Below, piece by piece: positions 56,073 through 64,000 of a stretch of DNA of 64,000 bases (the first letter of the stretch is position 1; every line of letters begins with the position of its first letter). The DNA is from Gliomastix tumulicola (lineage: Eukaryota > Ascomycota > Sordariomycetes > Hypocreales > Bionectriaceae). The stretch lies in NCBI GenBank assembly GCA_001599755.1, contig BCHX01000001.1, positions 1,674,001 to 1,738,000 on the forward strand, written 5' to 3'. The notes under the pieces are model-generated. The model had not been told where the DNA came from. It made no database searches and saw nothing but the letters and a program-made list of their open reading frames with translations. A program made the translations under genes and the position numbers.

Positions 56073-57793
56073 CTAACCCCTGCGGCCGCCCCGACCTCTA
56101 GTGCTGCCGCTCCTGCTCATGGCCACGCCGCCAAGGCTACTCTGGCGGCTCATGGGCGGCGCCGCAGTCGAGCTGCCGAGCTTCGGGCTGTCGCGGATAC
56201 CGGAGACCGGCAGTCCGAGCGTGTCACGGAAGTTCTCCGGGTCCTCGCGGGGCGCGCCCGTAAAGGCGACGTACCGTCCCTGGTGGTAGGGCGTGGCGAC
56301 GGCTTCCAAGACCTTGCGCAGCCCGCTAGGTGCGTCAAGGTGGGCGCCGGCCTTGTGTGTCTGGTCGTACTGCTTGAGGTAGCCGATGATGGAGAGGTCC
56401 GAAGAGACGTCCTCCGTCGACAGAGGAACCGGGAAGTTCTGGTCCGAGCTTCGGGGGTACGGCTTGAGATACTGCTGGGGTACGGGAGGTGGCATCTTGG
56501 GTGGCTCTTGAGAGTGGACGAGGTCCAGATTGGAAGGCAGCTCAAAGTTGGCCACGCCCTCGATACCCAGAATCTTGTCGTCGAGGAAGTTCTGTGCCGT
56601 AGCTCCACGCGTGCTGCGGGTAGCATGAGATACTTGACGCTCCATCATGGGCGCCGACAGTGATTCGTTATCTTGCTCGCCGTTGTCGTTATCGCCGTTG
56701 CCCGAGTCACTATCATCGGGCGACGAGCCATTACCATTGATCCGGTTTCGGAGCACATACTTATGTGCTGCGATCGCGGCCGTGTTGTAATGCATCGAGA
56801 GCTCCTTGTCCGTGAACAGCTTGTCGATACTATAGACAGGGCCGTTCTGCTTCGCGGCAGCTCGGGCCTTCTCCGACTGCCAGAGGGGGGTGGTGCTGCT
56901 CGGATCGAGCGCACGTCGCATCGGCGCGGGCGAACCGTCGTCTTCGCCCGGGTTCCTCTTGCGCTTCTTGTTGTCGGAGAAGATCTGCAGGTCCTCGGCG
57001 TCCTTGCGGAGTCGGGTGGCCCGTTTGCCGTGCGTGCCGCCGGGGCTGGCAGGGTTGGCGATGCTGAACTGGTTGGGGTTTAGGAGCAGGGCGTTGGACT
57101 CGTTGATCTCGAGGACTTCCTTCTCGCGGTTCAGTCGGTTCTTCTTCTGGGTGAGCGTGTTGATGAGGCGGTCGCGGAGGGTGCTCGTCAGGGCGTTGTG
57201 CTCGCGCTTCGCGGTCTCGGTCTTGAAGGTGTGGACGTTTTTGTTAAGCTGGGTCTTGCGCTCGTACTCGTTCTAAACAGCAAAGAAAAAAATAAAATGT
57301 CAGCCACCCGTATTATTGTGAGAGATATGTGCTGTGCACAAGTAGGTGTAAGTGGGAGAATTGGGTTGCGTGTAAGTCTTACCTTGGACTGCGTCAACGC
57401 AAAATCCCGAGTCTCGATGAGGTCCTCGACCTCCTCGGTGAAGCCAAGAAACTGCAAACCCGCCATGTCCAGCAGGCTCCGGCCGCCCTCCGCATTGACG
57501 GTCGGCCCTTGCTGCGCGGCCTCATGCTCACGCTGCAGCTCGGCGATGATCTCGAGGACACGCGGGTCGTAGGGGTCGAAGCGCTGGATGAGGGTGGTGT
57601 CGAGCTGGATCTTCTGCAGCTGGTCTCGGTAGGTGGTGTCCTGCTCGCGCTGCAGGCGGTCGAACATGGCGCCGAGCTTCTCGGACAGGGCCTGTCGCTT
57701 GCGGTCTCGCTTCGACTGCGCAGTGGGAGGCGGCGAGCGCTTGTCGGCTCGGCCGCTGAGGACGGAGGGGACAGCCACGTCGTTTGCCGCCAT
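56073..57793 (-). CDS. sds3: Sds3-like histone deacetylase complex subunit
   Basis: Probable scaffold subunit of the Rpd3/Sin3 deacetylase complex, nuclear. Length 536 aa; exons 57793-57383 and 57272-56073. A helical region (KRDRKRQALSEKLGAMFDRL then EQDTTYRDQLQKIQLD) is followed by the Sds3-like core around NEYERKTQLNKNVHTFKTE, LTSTLRDRLINTLTQKKNRL and ALLLNPNQFSIANPASPGG, then a basic stretch KKRKRN. The C-terminal half is disordered and ends in an Arg/Gly-rich tail (GRGGRRG). In yeast, Sds3 is needed for deacetylase complex integrity. The identification rests on recalled fungal Sds3-like sequences and is not certain. Confidence 0.75.
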
Positions 57794-58834
57794 TTTGGGG
57801 GGAAGGGAGTGACGGCGGCCAAAAGGAAGGAGACGGGAGGAGATGGGAGAGGCAGTGGGAGGGTTGTAATCGAAAGCAGACGGCAGATCAAGTACTACTG
57901 AATGCAACTGGTTGGCAAGGAAGGGAAATGCAGAAAGCTGGGAGAGTGGAAGGTTTATGCGTGTAAGTAAGTTTGCGTGACCAAGAGAGTGTGCGTGTGT
58001 CGGAGAAGCAGCTTGTTCCTGAATTGCCGGGGCGGGATTGAATCTGCCAGTGGACATGCGCTTACAGTTTTGGCTGCAGTGGAGGGGATCGCTCGGGGTC
58101 CAGCGTCTGTTAGCGCAGGGCTGCCCTGGTATTAGTCGGCAATATCTTTCTGTTGGTGCAATGACACAATGTCTGACGACCCGGGACGCAATTTCAGTGA
58201 CGTGCAGTAGCGCTCTCGAGTAGTCGTGAGACACCTACAAAGTTTGATATGGATATTCAGTCTACGTATTATCATCCCGACTTTTCTTGTAAGTTGCGAT
58301 TATGGCACTGCATGGTCGTATTGTCGCTCCCGTGACAATTGTTCGCTGGGACGTTAATGACCGCCCACAGCTTCACCGCTTTCCTAAAGAGGAAGTACCA
58401 GAGTGGGGCCAGCTGTACTGCTAAAAGCTGTACATCTGATTGGCCGAGCTCCCAGCCACCTGTAGCCGTCCTGTGGTCACTTATGGCCATGCAGCCATTT
58501 AGCATCGGTTGAGAAGATTTGTCGACGTGCCTTGTTGTTGGTCGATAGGTTGAAGCCCCATCTTTCTTCAGGGCTTAATGCATGGAGGCTTTCCAGGGTG
58601 TGGCAATGGCCTCGTGGCCATGAATGAATAGCGTTTGGTATTGATGTGAAGTCGGGAACCGTCTAAAAGTGAGCTTCAGGTCAAGGTCAGGGCTATAGTG
58701 AGAACAAGTTGACTTGACTTACACGAGACAGTGGGAGTAATCACATTCGTTAATCAACCGCGTGCAAACACTCCACGGCCATATTTTGTGAATTAAAGTA
58801 ACAGTCTGTTTGTTCGTGACCAGTCAATCATGTT
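57794..58834. other. Intergenic between Sds3-like and Cog7-like genes
   Basis: 1041 bp between tandem minus-strand genes. No coding signal or repeat of note. Confidence 0.5.
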
Positions 58835-59971
58835 TTACAGCCCAGTCCGCAGTCTCTGCAGTTGGTTGAGGAGACCGAATCCTCCCGGTAGTATCCTCGA
58901 GTCCTCCGTCACGGCGGCATCCCTCGTTACGCTGCTCTTCCGCGGCCGTCCCGCCTCGAGCTTCCCTTCCCTCTTGACTACCTGCTCCATTTCCCGCATG
59001 AGGTCCTTGTGCCTGTCTTCCACCATCTTCGCCAGGCTGTCGATGAACTTGTTCCGCCCCTTCTCCTCGGCCGTGCCCTTCCACACGACCGTCAGCTCCT
59101 TGAGCTGCTCGACCCGCTGCGCCGCGCTCGCGATGCCCTCGACGGGATCCTCGGAGCCATCGAGCAGGGCTGACACCTCGTCTCGTAGTTGTTTGAGTAC
59201 CTGCTGACCTTTCTCCTCCGAGCTCTGCTGCTGGGATCCGGGCTCCGGTGCCGAGACGGAGAGGAAGGACGAGCTGACAGACAGCTCCGAGGGCGGGAAG
59301 ACAAACTCCATGGCGTCGCCAAACGTCTTGATGACCTGCTCGAGGCGGGAGCGCACCTCCGTAAGCATCTGCAGTTGCTTGATGTGCTGAGGCTCACTCC
59401 CATCCGTCTCCACCCCGCGTCCCGCGCTGCTGCTGATCTGGTCGCCCTCTCCTGCTGCTGCCGCCGACGCATCCTTCTTCGCCGCCGGCTCGTCGCCGAC
59501 AGGGAGGCCCTCGGGGATGAACTTCTTGATGTCATCGTGCAGCGTCTCGTTCATCGCCTCCGAGAAGCTCAGCGTCTCGCCGCGCAGCACATCCACCTCG
59601 TACGCCAGCCGGCTCCCGCTCCGCAGGATGTCGTCTGTCAGCCCCGTCAGCGTGTTTGACAGCCTTGTCGTGTGCGCGTTGAGCTGTGAGAGCAGCGCCT
59701 GGGCCTGCGACGACAGGTCGGCGACGCCCGAGCCCTCGGCGCCACCGCCGCCGCTAGCTGTCGTGGATCGCTGCTGCAGGGGCGGGAGAGAGGAATTGAG
59801 GAAGGCCGCCGGGTCGAACGACGGGTTTAGGAACGGCCTGAGGAAGTCGTCTGATGTGTGTGTGGACTTGGGGACCACGACGGCGCGCGACATGCCTCTC
59901 ATGTGGCCGGGCCGTCCCAGGGACATGGTGCTATTCGTCCGGCGACGCGTCCGCACCGGTTCAGAGGCCAT
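58835..59971 (-). CDS. Probable conserved oligomeric Golgi complex subunit (Cog7-like)
   Basis: 378-aa single-exon protein. The N-terminal motif FDPAAFLNSSLPPL and the following coiled coil (LLSQLNAHTTRLSNTLTGL then DDILRSGSRLAYEVDVLRGE) resemble the N-terminal helical region of COG-complex tethering subunits, and fungal Cog7 in particular. COG tethers retrograde vesicles at the Golgi. Two further helical stretches surround Ala- and Gln/Ser-rich disordered segments. No membrane segment is seen. The assignment is from memory of fungal annotations; another coiled-coil tether is possible. Confidence 0.55.
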   Translation of the reverse strand: MASEPVRTRRRTNSTMSLGRPGHMRGMSRAVVVPKSTHTSDDFLRPFLNPSFDPAAFLNSSLPPLQQRSTTASGGGGAEGSGVADLSSQAQALLSQLNAHTTRLSNTLTGLTDDILRSGSRLAYEVDVLRGETLSFSEAMNETLHDDIKKFIPEGLPVGDEPAAKKDASAAAAGEGDQISSSAGRGVETDGSEPQHIKQLQMLTEVRSRLEQVIKTFGDAMEFVFPPSELSVSSSFLSVSAPEPGSQQQSSEEKGQQVLKQLRDEVSALLDGSEDPVEGIASAAQRVEQLKELTVVWKGTAEEKGRNKFIDSLAKMVEDRHKDLMREMEQVVKREGKLEAGRPRKSSVTRDAAVTEDSRILPGGFGLLNQLQRLRTGL

Positions 59972-60317
59972 GATGTGAAGCTGTCCCTCCCCCGGTCAAG
60001 CAGACGGATTTTAGCTGTGACACGCTGTGAAACACGACGTGTGTTACCGAGGAACGAGGCTCTGAGGTTACACGTTCGAGATTGTGGAAGTCCAAGGGTG
60101 AAGTCAAAAGTGGCAAGTGAGCCTGTGGTTCCTTCCCGCCAATTCCCACCGCCGATGATCCACCGACTTTCCGCGATCGAAATAGTCACCACTCACGCCA
60201 ATCTTCACTCTCTCGTCTGCAGTTTCACCTCCACTCCCACTGCCACCCACACACATCGAATCAGCTTTCTTCTCCTCTGCAGAAGTTTTACCAATCAACA
60301 AAACACACAAAACCCCC
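59972..60317. other. Short divergent promoter
   Basis: 346 bp between the Cog7-like gene (minus) and the PLP-binding protein gene (plus). No specific motif identified. Confidence 0.5.
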
Positions 60318-61277
60318 ATGAGCCAGGAAATGAGAGTTGACCCGGCGAGAGCGCAGAGCCTCATCAGCCAGATCGGCTCCATCAGGGAACGCATCGCCAG
60401 CGTCGCAAACGGCCGAAATGCATGTCACATGTGAAGCCCGGAGAAGAGGAGGCTGATGTTTCACCTTTTAAATATTCGTCCATTGACTAACCTCGGTCTT
60501 GCTGTTTCACCTACAGGTCCGCCTCGTAGCCGTGTCCAAGTTGAAGCCCGTCAATGACATCCTAGCCCTGCACCAGGAGCCCGCGTCCCAGACGCACTTT
60601 GGCGAGAACTACGCCCAGGAGTTGACGCAGAAGGCAGAGCTGCTCCCGCGGTCCATCCGGTGGCACTTCATCGGTGGTCTCCAGTCCGGTCAGTCCTCCG
60701 GTCGTCATCATCCGCCCGCCAATCTCAAATCTAGCAACTCTTAACTCTCTGACTCACACTCCAAACAGGCCACTGCAAGAACATTGGCAAGATCCCCAAT
60801 CTCTTCTGCGTCTCGAGCGTGGACACGGCCAAGAAGGCCCAACTTCTAAACGCGGCGCGCACCACCCTCGTCCAGTCCGACCCGTCACTCCCCAAGCTCG
60901 GCATCCATGTGCAGGTCAACACCTCAGGAGAGGAGGCCAAGTCTGGATGCCCACCGGGCGCCGACACCGTGGCGCTCTGCCGCGAGATCGTGGAGAACTG
61001 TCCCAACCTGGAGTTGCTCGGTCTGATGACGATTGGCGCCATCGCGAGGAGCAAGGCCACCACCCCTGATACTGAGAACGAGGACTTCGTTGCCCTCAAG
61101 GATCAGAGGGATCTAGTGGCGAAAGAGCTAGGATTAGAGGCAGAGAAACTAGAGCTGAGCATGGGAATGAGCGAGGACTTTGAGGGCGCCATCAAGATGG
61201 GAAGCGGCGAGGTTCGTGTCGGCAGCACAATCTTTGGTGAGAGACCATTAAAGGCAGATGCCCAACTCGTCGCTTAA
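60318..61277 (+). CDS. Pyridoxal phosphate homeostasis protein (YggS/PROSC family)
   Basis: Single-domain alanine-racemase-like TIM barrel that binds PLP and buffers vitamin B6 and amino acid pools, 260 aa. Exons are 60318-60419, 60517-60688 and 60769-61277. The PLP lysine is in LVAVSKLKP, followed by HFGENYAQEL, WHFIGGLQSGHCKNI, HVQVNTSGEEAKSG, LELLGLMTIG and the phosphate-binding LSMGMSEDFEGAI and VRVGSTIFGER. Intron 1 must use a GC donor (AAT|GCATGT), because the GT sites nearby give the wrong phase before VRLVAVSKL. It is convergent with AP-2 alpha, with only 126 bp between stops. Confidence 0.95.
60420..60516 (+). other. GC-AG intron in PLP-binding protein gene
   Basis: Donor GCATGT after AAT, acceptor CTACAG, and a possible branch point CTAAC near 60486-60491. 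Same donor hexamer as the P450 GC intron. Confidence 0.75.
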
Positions 61278-61403
61278 ACAGAATACACAATATGTCCTTC
61301 ACATCTATACTTTTGACTTCTTGACCACATATCGTCACATCGCCTGCCATTTCAGCGCGTATTATATACTATCCAGAACAAGCAGGCCCCTTTCGTTTTG
61401 ACA

Positions 61404-63968
61404 TTACTTCACCATGACATTCCCAAACGCTTCCGAGATACCCTCGTGGGTTGGCTTCTGCCCGCGAATCTCGGACATGCCCGAGGACAGTCTCTCCTGC
61501 ATGTACTTGAGGAGAATAGGCGCGACAGTGTCGTCGGTTGCCCGCACCGTCAGGCGAATCATCTGGAGAATTATAGTCAGATACATGATTGGCAACAGAG
61601 TTGAGAGGACACCTTTCACTTACCTGGCTCTCATAGTTGGGCTCAAGCCTCATGAGACAGCCAAACTTGCCTCCTCCAGAAGTATGCAACACACTCGCAC
61701 CCACAACGTTGTTCGGGTTCGGGTCAACCATGTCGAGAATCCGCCACCTGAACCCTCGAACCACCTTCGCAACAAACATGTCCGTCATACGTCGGCTAGG
61801 GTCATTACTGGGCTTGAGCCCGAAAATCTCTTGAGCCTCACGCGGGCCCGCGCCAATCTGCTTCCATCTCTTGAAGAAGTCCTCAGCAGACAGATCGGCC
61901 GGGTCCATGAACTTATGGATGGCCACCGGGAGCTTGAGAGTGAGCGACTGCAACGCCCCCGCCAGGTAACTAATCCGCACGGTCGGGCACTTGTCGAACA
62001 CGCTCTTGGCCTCAAACATGATGACCTGCTGAGCCTGCGCCCCTGGTGCAATAGTGCTGTCGGGGAGAGACTTGGTGTCCCAGGTGAGCTTGCCCTTCTC
62101 GCTCTCGTCCAGATCGAGGGTCGTCGTGAAGGACGTCACGGGCGCTGGCGTCTTGTTGCCAAAGTAGGCAATGATGCAGGCCATCTGGCCACGGTACTCT
62201 GATCGGAGGCCGACCTGGATCTGGCCATCTTCGTACAGAACACCGTCAGCCTTGATGATCAGCCTCTTGAAGCCCTTCTCCCAGCCCGGAGACAGGTGAG
62301 CAGCGCTGGCAAGGTTGGGAGCCTTGAGCATCTTGGGTTCAGCCGGCCCTGGCGCGTTCATGTCCAATCCTGCAAGGTCTGAGGCGCCATTCGCGCCAGC
62401 ACCGGCTTGGCCATTAGAGCCGCCATTCGGAGGGCCCGAGCTAAATGCCCTCTTAATGCCTGGTTTAGCCATGCCGAGCTCCGCATTGTCCGCATTTGCG
62501 TCTTTGCCTCCCACAATCCACGTCCGTCGGTCACTGGTGTTCGCATGCTTCTGGTGCAGCCGAGACAGAAGCGCTGATTGTCGCTCGGGGAACGGCGGCA
62601 TCTCATCGCAGACAGTTCGCAAGAGATCATCCGTAGGCATCGTGGCAAGGGCGAGGTATTCGCACGCGCGCTGTTGCATCTCCGAGTCAAGAGTGTGGCT
62701 GTAGATGTCGAACTGGTTGATGAGCTGCGGCTTGATCTCGGGGAACAGGTTGACGAATTTGACGAAGCAGGACAGAATCATAGAACGAGTACTTGATGAG
62801 CTAGGCGCCACTTTGCTCTGCAGTGCCATGAACTGTTCAATCGGGCTGCATCGAGGCTGGTCGGCAATCAAGTGGCCAAACTCTCCGAGAATGTAGGCAC
62901 CAATCTTGACAAGCATCTCGTGGCAGTGGTCTGACTTGAGATACTGGAGAGCATTCTGCGCCGCATAGACTTGCAGCTCTTCGTTGTTCGTGACAATCTG
63001 GATCACTCGCTGCCACACCTCATCACTGACGTGATCGCCCGCCATAGCGATAAGCCGTAATGAGATATCCACATACCACTGGACATCAGTGGCATACTTC
63101 TCCGTCAAGATGGCAATCTTCAGCACCATCTCTTCCCTGATTGCGAAATCAGCGCTCTGAAGGTACTGCAGCAATTCAGCCACGATGACCTGGGCGTTCG
63201 TGGTGTCACACATGCTGTAGAGGAGGTCCAACCCCTTTCGCCGAACGCTGATATCACGATCCTTCAGGGAGCTCAAGATGATATCTTGGTGCTGCTTGAT
63301 GGGCTCCAGTGTCTCCGTTCTCGCAGCAAGATGGGTCATGGCTTCCAAACCGAGATACCGGACGTTGGTCTCTCTGCTCTGGATGAACCGCCCCAACCTT
63401 GAGCTGATGTGCTCCATGAGCTTCTGCTCGGTGTCGAGGTGGATAATTAGATTAATAGCTTCGAAGAGAACAGCGTTCTGGGCGTTGTTTTGCTGGACGT
63501 TTTTGTTCGGCTCCATAGCCAAATTAAGGATCTTCTGGAGGACCTCGCGAATCATACTTCGAACACTCGTATCCTCTGCCGCCAGCATCAGTACGGCAAT
63601 CTCAACTGACATAGACAGGTACGTCTGACTCACCTGAAGGCGGGAAGTATTGCAGTAGCCTCAGCAACTTGATTTGGAGCCACGGGCAAGGCACCTTATA
63701 GTATAGATAGTCGGTCGTGTACTCGCCGTCGAGCACAATGCGCTTCAGCTTGACAACCGCCCGGGCATATGCGCCCTTGTACTGATCCGCATTATCCTGC
63801 GCCAGTGTCATCACCAGTGATGTCACGGACAGGGCAACACCCATATCCGCGTCGTCCATCAGGTGGATGATGCGCTCGGCCCACTGGGGAGAGACGATGT
63901 CCGGGTGCTTCCTGTACAATCGAAGTAGCGTCAAGGCGGACTTCTTCTTGACGAATGATTTTGACGTC
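61404..63968 (-). CDS. APL3: AP-2 adaptor complex subunit alpha (5' part beyond window)
   Basis: Large clathrin-adaptor subunit that links PIP2-rich plasma membrane and cargo to clathrin in endocytosis. Visible exons are 63968-63634, 63575-61624 and 61562-61404. An intron continues past the right edge, so the N-terminal part of the trunk is missing. The alpha-solenoid trunk shows FVKKKSALTLLRLYRKHPDI, WLQIKLLRLLQYFPPSEDTS and ETNVRYLGLEAMTHLA. A Gly/Asn/Ala-rich hinge lies near 62340-62470 and the C-terminal appendage includes FFKRWKQIGAGPREAQEIF. Intron phases agree throughout. The gene is convergent with the YggS-type gene. Confidence 0.95.
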
Positions 63969-64000
63969 CTGCAGTGTGTTGTGTCAGCGCACCATCCCAT

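Overview
The window is nuclear DNA of a filamentous ascomycete, most likely a Sordariomycete. Genes have short introns of about 50-110 bp with GT(or GC)-AG ends and CTAAC-like branch points, strong GC bias at third codon positions, and typical Pezizomycotina families (highly reducing PKS, fungal rhodopsin-domain protein, CmcJ-type oxygenase, Abp2, Sey1, Yme2). I rebuilt gene models by hand from splice signals and protein-family conservation. All complete multi-exon models close in frame.

Positions 1 to about 14.5 kb hold part of a secondary-metabolite gene cluster. It contains a highly reducing polyketide synthase cut by the left edge (KS-AT-DH-MT visible), a seven-helix rhodopsin-domain membrane protein, a cytochrome P450 and an FAD monooxygenase. 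The P450 and the monooxygenase point the same way. The P450 and the membrane-protein gene share a 1.5 kb divergent promoter. A plausible reading is that the PKS makes a C-methylated reduced chain that the P450 and flavoenzyme then oxidise. The product cannot be read from this sequence.

From 16.5 kb on the content is mainly housekeeping: intronless cytosolic HSP70, an Emi1/DUF3128 twin-CX9C protein, Yme2, the centromere protein CENP-C/Mif2, RNase H2 catalytic subunit, the ER-fusion GTPase Sey1, a dienelactone hydrolase, an EF-hand MscS channel, an MFS sugar transporter, ARS-binding protein 2, a CmcJ/GA4-desaturase-like oxygenase, a kinase-like/vWA fusion, a CorA-like membrane protein, a small unidentified gene, an Sds3-like deacetylase-complex subunit, a Cog7-like protein, a YggS-type PLP-binding protein, and AP-2 alpha (cut by the right edge).

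Points most worth following up: MluI cell-cycle boxes between CENP-C and RNase H2A; a helically phased heat-shock-element array before HSP70; three GC-AG introns; three stop-free introns of 3n length; a 12-bp micro-exon; and a divergent kinase domain fused to an intact vWA MIDAS domain. There is one assembly gap (28 N next to a C24 run). I found no convincing tRNA, rRNA, transposon or CRISPR array.
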